DNA from: Acidobacteriota bacterium
GTDB lineage: Bacteria; Acidobacteriota; Terriglobia; Bryobacterales; Bryobacteraceae
Direction of reading: 5' to 3'
NCBI GenBank assembly: GCA_947505565.1
Contig: CANNLB010000048.1
Span: 1 to 8,882 of the forward strand
DNA length: 8,882 nucleotides
In this document: one piece after another, positions 1-7,061 of the stretch
Layout: every line of letters starts with the position of its first letter
How positions within the stretch are numbered: the first letter of the stretch is position 1
Notes under the pieces: model-generated
Databases searched by the model: none
Told to the model about the DNA's origin: nothing
What the model saw: the letters and a program-made list of their open reading frames with translations, nothing else
Translations under genes and position numbers: made by a program

Positions 1-2
1 GG

Positions 3-209
3 GTGAGAGTAGAGTCCCGGGACCTGGAAGAATTGCTGGAAACATTGGCGGGACTTGACTTCCCGGTGAACCCGGAATTGTTCCCTTCGGGCGGGGAGAC
101 GATGGTGGAGTTTCCGGCGTATAGACAGCAGTTGGAGGAGATTTACTCGGTTTTGCCTGATCCGGCCCGGGTAGATACCGTAACGATGTTAGCGGAGATA
201 GGCCTTTAG
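3..209 (+). CDS. Small uncharacterised protein, possibly the C-terminal end of a longer one
   Basis: This frame opens with GTG at base 3 and ends at TAG 207-209, giving 68 residues. Only two bases lie upstream, so the ribosome binding site cannot be seen and the frame may continue beyond the window; treat the start as unknown. The protein is acidic, with no membrane segment and no cysteines. It opens with a leucine/glutamate-rich helix (RDLEELLETLAGLDFPVNPE), then a VEFPAYRQQLEEI stretch, and a terminal part that looks helical. I recall short acidobacterial proteins with the same 'ESRDLEELL...FPVNP...VEFPAY' pattern, sometimes grouped near ACT-like small-molecule-binding proteins, but this is recall and assigns no function. 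Its stop lies two bases from the stop of the convergent anti-sigma gene, leaving no room for a terminator between them. The strong G-ending codon bias of the other + strand genes is less obvious here. Confidence 0.6.
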   Translation: MRVESRDLEELLETLAGLDFPVNPELFPSGGETMVEFPAYRQQLEEIYSVLPDPARVDTVTMLAEIGL

Positions 210-211
210 GG

Positions 212-463
212 CTAAGCGTCGCCGCAGCGGCGGGCCGCCATTTTGCGTCGGAGCGCGTCCATCAGTCGAGTTTCGACGTCGTTGGGGATGGATTGTGGCT
301 CCATACCTTTGTACACCTGCATGGTTTTCTTGCAGGTGTCGACGACGACCCAGCAGTTGGGGCACTCGCTGATGTGCTTGTCGAGTTGGGCCCGGAGAAC
401 GGAGTCGGTTTCTTCGTCGAGGAAGTCGGTGAGTTCGGTTAAAAACTCTTTACATGTAAGCAA
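212..463 (-). CDS. Zinc-binding anti-sigma factor (zf-HC2 / ZAS type)
   Basis: An 83-residue soluble protein that should bind and hold inactive the ECF sigma factor encoded just upstream. Residues Cys4, His30, Cys34 and Cys37 form a C-X25-H-X3-C-X2-C pattern, the zinc site of the ZAS anti-sigma family; the 25-residue gap matches what I recall for the redox-sensing RsrA. Two further cysteines (Cys44, Cys80) are present. There is no hydrophobic segment, so it is cytoplasmic rather than membrane-spanning like many zf-HC2 proteins. The C-terminus is basic (RRKMAARR). The start is TTG at 461-463: it gives the expected MLTC N-terminus and is preceded by AGGGAG with nine bases between. The ATG seen nearby (453-455) is in the sigma frame. 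The gene overlaps the last 14 bases of the sigma gene, implying coupled translation and near-equal amounts of the two proteins. Family assignment is firm; redox sensing is only inferred. Confidence 0.9.
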   Translation of the reverse strand: MLTCKEFLTELTDFLDEETDSVLRAQLDKHISECPNCWVVVDTCKKTMQVYKGMEPQSIPNDVETRLMDALRRKMAARRCGDA

Positions 464-1142
464 GTGTGTCGTCTCCCTTACGCTTGAAAACCTTCGTGAG
501 GCGCTCCCGTAATTGGAGGCGCGCCCGGAGGAGCCGGCTTTTCACGGCGGGGACGGAGAGGCCGAGCAGTTCGGCGGTCTCTTCGGTCGAAAGCTCTTCG
601 ACGTCACGAAGGTGAAAAACGGAGCGAAACGCGGGTTTTAAGCTTTGGACGGCTTCGTCGAGGATTTGGCGCAGTTCGATTTGGCCGTATTTTTGTTCGG
701 GGTCGCCATCCCAGACGGCGATTTCGCGGGTGACCGGCTCTTCGCCAGTATCGATTTCCTCATCGAGGGAGACCATTTTGTCACTGCGGCGTTTGCGCAG
801 TTTCATGAGGGCTTCGTTGACGGCGATGCGGACGATCCAGGTGTAAAACTTCGAATCGCCGTTGAAGCGATCGAGGTGGGTATAGGCTTTGAGGAAGGCG
901 TCTTGGAGGACGTCTTCGGCGTCCTCGTCGTTCTGGGTGATGTTTTTGGCGAGGCGGAAAATTTTGCGATCGTAACGACTGACGAGAGCGGTGAAGGCGG
1001 TATCGTCGCCTTGGCGCGCGAGGTGAACGAGCGCCGCTTCGTCGAAAATGTCAGGCCCGTTGGCGGTTTCCATTCCTGCGGTTTTATGATAGCAGCCGGG
1101 GCCAGGGTTAGGAACTGCGGCGGGTTGGGCCAAAGCAGTCAT
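450..1142 (-). CDS. ECF-type RNA polymerase sigma factor (sigma-70 family, SigE/SigW-like)
   Basis: A 230-residue alternative sigma factor that would direct RNA polymerase to a stress or envelope regulon once released from its partner. Sigma region 2 spans about residues 46-120: the acidic DAEDVLQDAFLKAY helix (74-87) binds core polymerase, and FYTWIVRIAVNEALMK (99-114) followed by a basic run is the -10 recognition part. A linker (120-155) leads to region 4 (about 155-217), with helix-turn-helix STEETAELLGLSVPAVKSR (185-203) for -35 recognition. Region 3 is absent, as in ECF sigmas. The start at ATG 1140-1142 is the furthest upstream possible (a TAG precedes it in frame) and has only a weak AGAG motif before it. 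The first 23 residues are low-complexity and poorly conserved in style, so Met24 (1071-1073) is an alternative, though the AGGA before it touches the ATG. It is cotranscribed with the overlapping anti-sigma gene and divergent from thrS. Confidence 0.93.
   Translation of the reverse strand: MTALAQPAAVPNPGPGCYHKTAGMETANGPDIFDEAALVHLARQGDDTAFTALVSRYDRKIFRLAKNITQNDEDAEDVLQDAFLKAYTHLDRFNGDSKFYTWIVRIAVNEALMKLRKRRSDKMVSLDEEIDTGEEPVTREIAVWDGDPEQKYGQIELRQILDEAVQSLKPAFRSVFHLRDVEELSTEETAELLGLSVPAVKSRLLRARLQLRERLTKVFKRKGDDTLAYM
473..478 (-). promoter_or_regulatory. Ribosome binding site that fixes the TTG start of the anti-sigma gene
   Basis: On the minus strand this reads AGGGAG, followed by nine bases and then TTG at 461-463. 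It lies inside the 3' part of the sigma coding sequence. It supports the unusual TTG start over any downstream alternative, because no ATG or GTG in the same frame precedes the Cys4 zinc ligand. Confidence 0.6.
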
Positions 1143-1215
1143 ATGCTACTCTGATGTTAATTCTGCTCCTTTGGATTCAGCCCTTTGGGTTGGGTTGTCC
1201 CGCAGTCAAAACCTC
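1143..1215. promoter_or_regulatory. Divergent spacer between the sigma factor gene and thrS
   Basis: Seventy-three bases must supply transcription starts for two divergent units, unless the promoters reach into the sigma gene. For thrS the best candidate I find is TTGGGC (1125-1130) with a 16-base spacer and an extended -10-like TGCTACTCT (1144-1152), which is weak. For the sigma gene, TTGACT is present on the minus strand (1204-1209) but no acceptable -10 follows at normal distance. No ribosome binding site is visible directly before the thrS ATG. No T-box-like leader or terminator hairpin fits in this space. The region is regulatory by position; the individual boxes are guesses. Confidence 0.3.
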
Positions 1216-3150
1216 ATGTCCAGTATTGTCATCACGCTGCCGGACGGCAGTCAAAAAAGCGTCCCGACCGGGTCGCGCCCCCTAGACGTGGCGAAGGCGA
1301 TCAGCCAGCGGTTGGCTGATGATGCGATTGTCGCCAAGGTCAATGGCGAGATGTATGATTTGACGCGACCGCTCGACGGCGACGTGAATTTGCAGATATT
1401 GACAACGCGGGACGCCGAAGCGCTGGAGGTGTATCGGCATTCGACGGCACATTTGCTGGCGGCGGCGGTGCTGGAGATTTGGCCGGATACGCAGTTGGGT
1501 ATTGGGCCGCCGATTGAGAACGGGTTTTATTATGACTTCGACAAGGCGGTTCCGTTTGTGGCGGACGACCTGGAGAAGATCGAAGCCAAGATGTGGGAGA
1601 TTCAGGCGCGGGATCTGCCGTACGAGCGGATTATGACCGAGAAAGAGGCGGGGCTGAAGCAGTACGCCGAATTCTGGATGAAGAGCGAGTTGATCGCTGA
1701 ACGGGCGGGCGAGATTTTCAGCGAGTACACGCTGGGGCCGAAATTCATTGATTTTTGCCGGGGGCCGCATGTGCCTTCGACGAAGAAGATCAAAGCTTTT
1801 AAGCTGCTGAATTTGGCGGGAGCCTATTGGAAGGGCGACGAGCACAACAAGCAGTTGCAGCGGATTTACGGGACGGCGTTTTTCAGCAAGAAAGAGCTCG
1901 AGGAGTTTATCGCGCGGCAGGAAGAGGCCAAGCGGCGGGACCATCGGAAGTTGGGCACCGAGCTGGACCTATTTAGTATTCAGGAGCTGGCGGGGCCGGG
2001 ATTGATATTCTTCCATCCGAAGGGTGGAATCATTCGCAAAACGCTGGAAGACTGGATGCGGGAAGCGTATCTCGCACGGGGCTACTCGCTGGTTTATACG
2101 CCGCACGTGGCGCGGCGAGACCTATGGAAGGTTTCCGGGCACGCCAATTTCTACAGCGAGAACATGTTCAAACCGATGGAGCTGGACGATGCCGAATACC
2201 AGCTGAAGCCGATGAACTGTCCGTGCCATATTTTGATTTTTGCGAACTCGCCGCATAGTTATCGGGACCTGCCGGTGCGGCTGGGCGAGTTGGGAACCGT
2301 GTACCGCTACGAGCGGAGCGGGACGATGCATGGGTTGCTGCGGGTCCGCGGGTTTACCCAGGATGACGCGCACATTTTCTGCACGCCGGAGCAGATTGAA
2401 AGTGAAGTGGTATCGTGTTTGGAGTTTGCGATCCACACGCTGAATACGTTTGGGTTTACCGAGTACGAAGCGGAGCTTTCGACGTGGGACGGCGGGGCGA
2501 GCGGCAAATATGACGGGACGCCGGAGCTGTGGGCGTTGGCCGAAAAAGCGCTGTTCCAAGCCACTGAGAAAGTGGGCATGAAGGCGAAGCTGATGAAGGA
2601 CGAAGCGGCGTTTTACGGGCCGAAGATCGACGTGAAACTGGTGGACGCGATCGGGCGAAAGTGGCAGCTGTCGACGGTGCAGTTCGACTTTACGCTGCCG
2701 CAGCGGTTCAAGTTGGAATATACGGCCGAAGACGGCAAGAAACATCAGCCGTTAATGGTGCATCGGGCGCTGTTCGGCAGCGTAGAGCGGTTTTTTGGGA
2801 TTTTGATCGAGCATTATGCCGGGGCGTTTCCGGTGTGGCTGGCGCCGGTGCAGGTGACGGTGTTGCCGATTACAGATAAGCAGCTTGATTACGCCAAAGA
2901 GATTGTGGCGAAGTTGGAGTCCGATGGCGTCCGGGTGACGTTGGACGACCGGAACGACAAAGTAAACGCCAAGATTCGGGATGCGCAGTTGCAGAAGATT
3001 CCTTACATGCTGGTGGTGGGCGGACGCGAAGCCGAGAACGGGACGGTATCGGTACGGCACCGGAAGCAGGCGGACTTGGGCGTGAAGCCGCTGGACGAGT
3101 TCCGGGAGCACGTGAAGGCTCTGATTTCGTCGCGAGCGACGACGGAATAG
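1216..3150 (+). CDS. thrS: Threonyl-tRNA synthetase
   Basis: A cytoplasmic class II enzyme that charges tRNA-Thr with threonine using ATP and edits misacylated Ser-tRNA. The 644-residue length is normal. Domain order: TGS domain (1-62); editing domain with the zinc-like cluster His75, His79, Cys181, His185 (HSTAH; FCRGPH); catalytic core from about 245 to 540 with motif 2 around RYERSG (364-369) and RGFTQDDAH (378-386), and motif 3 around HRALFGSVERFFG (516-528); anticodon-binding domain (about 545-644). The core zinc ligands are Cys335, His386 and His516, matching the E. coli enzyme pattern. The ATG at 1216 is preferred because the protein then begins MSSIVITLPDG, the usual start of the TGS domain; an in-frame TTG at 1171 would add 15 unlikely residues. 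There is no visible Shine-Dalgarno before 1216. infC and the ribosomal protein genes that often follow thrS are absent here; a glycosyltransferase follows instead. Confidence 0.98.
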   Translation: MSSIVITLPDGSQKSVPTGSRPLDVAKAISQRLADDAIVAKVNGEMYDLTRPLDGDVNLQILTTRDAEALEVYRHSTAHLLAAAVLEIWPDTQLGIGPPIENGFYYDFDKAVPFVADDLEKIEAKMWEIQARDLPYERIMTEKEAGLKQYAEFWMKSELIAERAGEIFSEYTLGPKFIDFCRGPHVPSTKKIKAFKLLNLAGAYWKGDEHNKQLQRIYGTAFFSKKELEEFIARQEEAKRRDHRKLGTELDLFSIQELAGPGLIFFHPKGGIIRKTLEDWMREAYLARGYSLVYTPHVARRDLWKVSGHANFYSENMFKPMELDDAEYQLKPMNCPCHILIFANSPHSYRDLPVRLGELGTVYRYERSGTMHGLLRVRGFTQDDAHIFCTPEQIESEVVSCLEFAIHTLNTFGFTEYEAELSTWDGGASGKYDGTPELWALAEKALFQATEKVGMKAKLMKDEAAFYGPKIDVKLVDAIGRKWQLSTVQFDFTLPQRFKLEYTAEDGKKHQPLMVHRALFGSVERFFGILIEHYAGAFPVWLAPVQVTVLPITDKQLDYAKEIVAKLESDGVRVTLDDRNDKVNAKIRDAQLQKIPYMLVVGGREAENGTVSVRHRKQADLGVKPLDEFREHVKALISSRATTE

Positions 3151-4278
3151 TTGGGGCTTGTGGCGTGGATTCTGGCGGCGTTGCTGGCGGGGTCGATCGT
3201 CTACTGCGGCTTGATTGTCGAGGCCGTCCGGAGGTATCGGGCGGCGGGTCAGGTGGGCGTGGGCGAGGAACCGGTGAGCATTTTGAAGCCGCTGGCGGGT
3301 TTGGACGAGGGTCTGGAAGAGAATCTGCGGGGTTTCTTCGAGCAGGATTACGAAGATTTTGAGATATTGTTTGCGATGCGGACGGTCGGAGACCCGGCTT
3401 ACGCGGTAGTAGAAAAGCTACGGGAGGAGTACCCGGAAGTGCCCGCGAGGGTGATTTTGACGGGGGAGCCACCGTGGCCGAATGCCAAGGTTTTCAGTTT
3501 GTCGCTGATGATGGAGCAGGCTCGGCATGAGCTTCTGATTATGAGCGACTCCGATATCCGCGTGACGCCGGAGATGGCCCGCACCATCGCCGGAGAGTTT
3601 GCAGCGGATCGTAGACTGGCCGTGACGACTTGCCCATATCGGGCGGTCGCCGGCCGGTCGTTTTGGTCGCGGTTGGAGGCGATTGGGATGAATACGGAGT
3701 TTTGGGGCGGGGTGCTGGTGGCGCGAATGGTGGAGGGGATGCGGTTCGCGGTGGGTCCGACGATTGCGGCGCGGCGGTCGGCGATTCGGGAGGTGGGGGG
3801 ATGGGAGTTGCTGCAGCAGTATCTGGCCGAAGATTTCGTATTGGGGAGTTTTGCGGCGGAGAAGGGGCTGGGGGTGGGGTTGTCGAGCTACGTGATTGAG
3901 CATCGGATTGGAAGCGAGAGTTTTTCAAAGAATGCGGTGCACCGGATTCGATGGAACCGATCGACGCGGCGCTCGCGGCCGGCGGGATACGTGGGGCAGG
4001 TGTTTACGAATCCGTTGCCGATTGCGTTGGCGCTGGTAGCGGCGCGGCCGGAGTGGTGGCCGGTGTTGGTGGGGGTGGCTTTGGCGCGGAGTTGGGCGGG
4101 GTGGGCGACGGCGGAGGGGGTACTGCGGGATCCGGTGTGCCGGCGGGAGTGGCACTGGGTGCCGGTGCAGGATTTATTGAGTTTTGGGTTTTGGGTGGCG
4201 GGATTTTTCGGGAATACGATTAGGTGGCGCGGGTCGGCATACCGATTGTTGGCGGACGGACGGTTTGAGCGGGCATGA
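3151..4278 (+). CDS. Membrane glycosyltransferase, GT21 type (ceramide glucosyltransferase / HpnI-like)
   Basis: A 375-residue GT-A fold transferase predicted to move a sugar from a nucleotide sugar to a lipid acceptor at the cytoplasmic membrane. An N-terminal membrane segment (4-24) precedes the catalytic domain: KPLAGLDEGLEENL (46-59) carries the first aspartate (Asp52); FFEQDYEDFEILF follows; SDSD (132-135) is the second aspartate motif; LAEDF (225-229) gives the third, with Asp228 as likely base; and HRIRW (264-268) is the RW motif with His in place of the usual Gln/Arg, followed by RPAGY. Hydrophobic stretches near 288-315 and 338-355 would anchor the C-terminal part. In bacteria this family includes HpnI of hopanoid glucosamine synthesis, but no hopanoid gene lies nearby, so the acceptor is unknown. 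The TTG start directly abuts the thrS stop; GTG at 3160 (three residues shorter) is equally possible. Its last 59 bases overlap the convergent gene that follows. Confidence 0.85.
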   Translation: MGLVAWILAALLAGSIVYCGLIVEAVRRYRAAGQVGVGEEPVSILKPLAGLDEGLEENLRGFFEQDYEDFEILFAMRTVGDPAYAVVEKLREEYPEVPARVILTGEPPWPNAKVFSLSLMMEQARHELLIMSDSDIRVTPEMARTIAGEFAADRRLAVTTCPYRAVAGRSFWSRLEAIGMNTEFWGGVLVARMVEGMRFAVGPTIAARRSAIREVGGWELLQQYLAEDFVLGSFAAEKGLGVGLSSYVIEHRIGSESFSKNAVHRIRWNRSTRRSRPAGYVGQVFTNPLPIALALVAARPEWWPVLVGVALARSWAGWATAEGVLRDPVCRREWHWVPVQDLLSFGFWVAGFFGNTIRWRGSAYRLLADGRFERA

Positions 4279-4804
4279 CGGAACGGAGATAGCCGCGGAG
4301 CGATTCGATAGAGGCGCTGGCGGACTCGGCGGTTAAGCCGGGCGGGGGCATCTCTTCGCGCCAAGTGGCTCCCCGCGTATAGATGCGGAACTGGAGGGGG
4401 CCGGATTGCGAGGAGACGAGATGACCCTTGTCCCAATACTGTTTAATGCGGGTGTCCCAGACGCGGGCCATGACTTCCGTCGCCGGGGGGGCCCAGTCGG
4501 TATCCAGTTGGGGTTCCCAGATGATTTGGGCGACGATGGGGGCGCCTTCAAATTCGGTAAGGAGGACTTGGAGAGTCGAGGCGGCCTGGAGAGATTCGAG
4601 GCGAGTGGGGGAGAGCACCGCCACGATGCGGACCTTCTCGGCGGAGGCGTTGAAATCGGTTTGGAGCCGGCTGAGATTGCCGGGGGCGAGGGTAAGCAGC
4701 GGGGGTTGGCCTTCGGGAGCGGTGCCGGGGCCGAACAGATACCAGACGGAGGCACCGAGGATGGACAACATGACGAATCCCCAAGCGGCGAGCAGTTTTT
4801 TCAT
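4220..4804 (-). CDS. Membrane-anchored thioredoxin-like protein lacking cysteines (tentative)
   Basis: A 194-residue protein with a Lys-Lys start and one hydrophobic segment (5-24: LLAAWGFVMLSILGASVWYL), so an exported, probably N-terminally anchored protein. A domain of about 110 residues begins FNASAEKVRIVAVLSPT (51-67) and continues through IIWEPQL (94-100) to WDTRIKQYWDKG (116-127). This order resembles exported thioredoxin-like proteins, in which 'FN...R.v.l.SPT' is followed directly by a Cys/Sec-x-x-Cys site, then 'W.P.l' and 'yWD'. Here that position reads RLESL (68-72), and the whole protein has no cysteine, so a redox role is unlikely. The family link is my inference from pattern. 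The C-terminus is proline/threonine-rich. It starts at ATG 4802-4804 with AAAGG only two bases away, 43 bases after the acylase gene on the same strand, so cotranscription is likely. Its end overlaps the convergent glycosyltransferase gene by 59 bases. Confidence 0.7.
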   Translation of the reverse strand: MKKLLAAWGFVMLSILGASVWYLFGPGTAPEGQPPLLTLAPGNLSRLQTDFNASAEKVRIVAVLSPTRLESLQAASTLQVLLTEFEGAPIVAQIIWEPQLDTDWAPPATEVMARVWDTRIKQYWDKGHLVSSQSGPLQFRIYTRGATWREEMPPPGLTAESASASIESLRGYLRSVMPAQTVRPPTIGMPTRAT

Positions 4805-4847
4805 AACCTTTGCTTTCTAGTAGAGTATCGGCAGAGGCGGAGAGTTT

Positions 4848-7061
4848 CTATGGAGTCGGCTGCAAAATTAATGTTTCTGCGGCAGGGGCATTGAGGGGAA
4901 AACCCTCGGCGCTTTGGTAGGCGCGCCATTGGTCTTTAAAATGAGAGGACAGAGCGTGGCCGGACAGGCCGGCGGGGAGGTGGTAGAGGCCGCCGGAGGG
5001 GTCGGGGCCGAAGTCGGCGACGAAGCGCATGGAAGGCAGGAGGCGGGCGGAGGTTTGCTTGATGGTGGTACTACTGCCGTTGGCTTGGTAGGGTCCGAGA
5101 TTGAAGTAGCCGCCCACGTACGGGATCCGTTCGAGGACGGGATGGCGGATGGTGATTTGGTTGTAGAGACCGTAGCGCCATTTGCGGAGGTCGGAGCCTT
5201 GGGAGCGCTGTCCTTCTTCGACTCCTTCGCCGAGGGCGCGGAGGAGGACGGCGTCCCAATCGGGGAACCAGCCGGGGGTTTGGCGGTCGAGGAGGGATTC
5301 GATGTGGGCTGGACCGATGCGGAGTTCGTAGGTGGCCCCGGGCTGACGAGCGGCTTTTTCGATGACCATACGGCGGAGGTGCTGATAGGTATAGGTGATG
5401 ACGAGGGGAGCGGAGAGATCGGGCATCATCTGGCCGTTCCACTGTTTGAGGAGTTCAATGGCGGGGGCGAGGTTGGGGTCGGACGCTTGGCGGCGCTGCC
5501 AGGCTTTGACGACGTGAGCGGCGAGGTGGTGGGAGAAGCCGGAGTAGACGTCGGCTTGGAGACGGAGGGTATCGGCGGGGGTCCATTTCTTGATATCCGG
5601 GCTATCAAGGCGATCGGCGATTTGGCGGGCGCGGTAGGGAGGGGCGAAATCTCCGGAGACGATGTATTTATAGTCAGCCGGGAAGGGGTTTTGGTTGGCG
5701 GTGAGGATACGGCCGGAGGGGGGATTGTAGAAGCTGGGGAGTTCAGCGAAGGGGATGAAGCCTACCCAATCGAACTCGCCGGAGGTTCCTTCGACGGGGA
5801 CGTCGCCGGCGCGATTGCGGCGGATGGGGAGTTGGCCAGTGACTTGGAGGCCGATGTTGCCGGCGAGGTCGGCGTAGACAAAGTTGCTGGAGGCGGCGGG
5901 GAAGAATTCGAGGGCGGCGCGGAATTCGGCCCAGTTGGTGGCGCGATTGAGAGTAAGGATGGAGAACTGGAAGGGGGTCGGGATGGCGGCGGTCCACTGC
6001 AGGGCGGCTTGGCGGTTGCCGATGGTGGAGACGGGACCGTGGACGGTGACCCATTGTTTGAACTCGACGGGCGAGGCGTTTTTGACGGGGATGAGTTCGC
6101 GGTCGAGTTCGGCTTGCAGGAATTGGCCTTTATAGAGATAGCGGCCGGTATTGGGGTCGAGTTGTTCGAGGAAGTAATCTTGTGAATCGAAGCCAAGGTT
6201 GGTGATGCCCCAGGCGATGTGGGCGTTGCGGCCGATGATGACGCCTGGGAGGCCGGGGACGGTGAAGCCGGAGACGTCGAGGCCATCGCCGCGGAGATGG
6301 AGGGCGTGCCAGGTGCCGGGGAGGCTGTGTTCGAGATGGGGGTCGTTGGCGAGGAGAGCTTTGCCGGAGGCGGTGTGGGAGCCGGCGAGGGCCCAGGCGT
6401 TGGAGCCGGGTTGGATATCCTGTCCGCTGCGGGGGGAGTAGAGGAAGTTTATTTTTTCGGGGTCGCCTTTTTGGAGGAGGATATTTTTTTCGAGTTCGGT
6501 GCGGCCGGAGGCGGAGAGGTTGCGGAACATGATGAGGCCGATGGCGAGCGAGTCTTCGATGCGCCAGGGTCGTGGGTCGAAGCCGAGGAGGCGGAACTCG
6601 ACGGGGTAGTTGCCGCGTTGGGTGCGGATGTAGTGATTGACACCGCGGGCGTAGGCGGCGAGGGTGGCGCGGTCGGCGGGGGAGAGGACAGCGAGTTGGA
6701 GTTCGGCGATGCGGGCTACGCGAAGCGAGCGGGTTTCGCGATCGATGGGGAGGGCGGTGGGGCCGATGACTTCCGAGAGGGTGCCGGTGGCGGCGCGGCG
6801 GAGGGTTTCCATTTGCCAGAGGCGGTCTTGCGCGGTGGCGAAGCCTTGGGTGAAGAGGAGGTCTTCGAGGGATTTGGCTTCGATCGAGGGGAGGCCGCGG
6901 GCGTCGCGATGGATGGTGACGGGGGCGGCGAGGGGTGCGGTGAGGGTGCCGGAGGTTTGGGGGAGGGGGCGCCAAGCGTACCACCAAGTGGCGGCGAGGG
7001 CGGCGAGGATGACGAGTCCGATGAGGGAGTTGATAAACTTAACCAATCGGTTGAGGCGCAC
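4848..7061 (-). CDS. Penicillin acylase family protein (Ntn hydrolase), membrane-anchored
   Basis: A 737-residue precursor of the penicillin/acyl-homoserine-lactone acylase family, which hydrolyses amide bonds in the periplasm after cutting itself into two chains. An N-terminal hydrophobic stretch (12-30) serves as signal or anchor. The alpha-chain region (about 40-215) contains the family's RDARGLPSIEA (52-62) and FTQGFATAQDRLWQME (70-85). Self-cleavage is expected at Gly219-Ser220 in PGSNAWALAG, making Ser220 the catalytic N-terminal nucleophile. The beta chain has ANDPHLEHSLPG (238-249), HIAWGITN (281-288), the oxyanion Asn456 in TANQNPFP, and the terminal LSGHALSSHFKDQW (699-712). No key residue is missing. 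The substrate (beta-lactam, homoserine lactone or peptide-like amide) cannot be told from sequence. The start is GTG at 7059-7061, 24 bases from the divergent CNNM/CBS gene, with no good ribosome binding site; the TTG at codon 6 is an alternative. Codons are strongly C-ending, unlike the + strand genes. Confidence 0.95.
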   Translation of the reverse strand: MRLNRLVKFINSLIGLVILAALAATWWYAWRPLPQTSGTLTAPLAAPVTIHRDARGLPSIEAKSLEDLLFTQGFATAQDRLWQMETLRRAATGTLSEVIGPTALPIDRETRSLRVARIAELQLAVLSPADRATLAAYARGVNHYIRTQRGNYPVEFRLLGFDPRPWRIEDSLAIGLIMFRNLSASGRTELEKNILLQKGDPEKINFLYSPRSGQDIQPGSNAWALAGSHTASGKALLANDPHLEHSLPGTWHALHLRGDGLDVSGFTVPGLPGVIIGRNAHIAWGITNLGFDSQDYFLEQLDPNTGRYLYKGQFLQAELDRELIPVKNASPVEFKQWVTVHGPVSTIGNRQAALQWTAAIPTPFQFSILTLNRATNWAEFRAALEFFPAASSNFVYADLAGNIGLQVTGQLPIRRNRAGDVPVEGTSGEFDWVGFIPFAELPSFYNPPSGRILTANQNPFPADYKYIVSGDFAPPYRARQIADRLDSPDIKKWTPADTLRLQADVYSGFSHHLAAHVVKAWQRRQASDPNLAPAIELLKQWNGQMMPDLSAPLVITYTYQHLRRMVIEKAARQPGATYELRIGPAHIESLLDRQTPGWFPDWDAVLLRALGEGVEEGQRSQGSDLRKWRYGLYNQITIRHPVLERIPYVGGYFNLGPYQANGSSTTIKQTSARLLPSMRFVADFGPDPSGGLYHLPAGLSGHALSSHFKDQWRAYQSAEGFPLNAPAAETLILQPTP

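Noticed and set aside
645..1154. A 169-codon + strand frame opposite the sigma factor gene
   Set aside because: The minus strand encodes sigma regions 2 and 4 with clear motifs; the + frame shows no recognisable domain and crosses the sigma start.
1171..1215. TTG 1171 as the start of thrS
   Set aside because: It would add 15 residues before the normal TGS domain start. Bases 1166-1170 read CTCCT, so there is no ribosome binding site before it.
1143..1215. T-box or other leader control of thrS
   Set aside because: At most about 70 bases are available and no stem-loop or T-box core is visible.
4914..6185. A 423-codon open frame on the + strand opposite the acylase gene
   Set aside because: Its product is almost only Gly, Glu, Asp, Val and Ala without domain features, as expected when reading the complement of a C-rich coding strand. 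The opposite frame is a clear penicillin acylase with its catalytic residues.
6130..6987. Long minus-strand frame rich in Pro, Arg and His inside the acylase gene
   Set aside because: A shadow of the C-rich acylase coding strand in another frame; the composition is artefactual.
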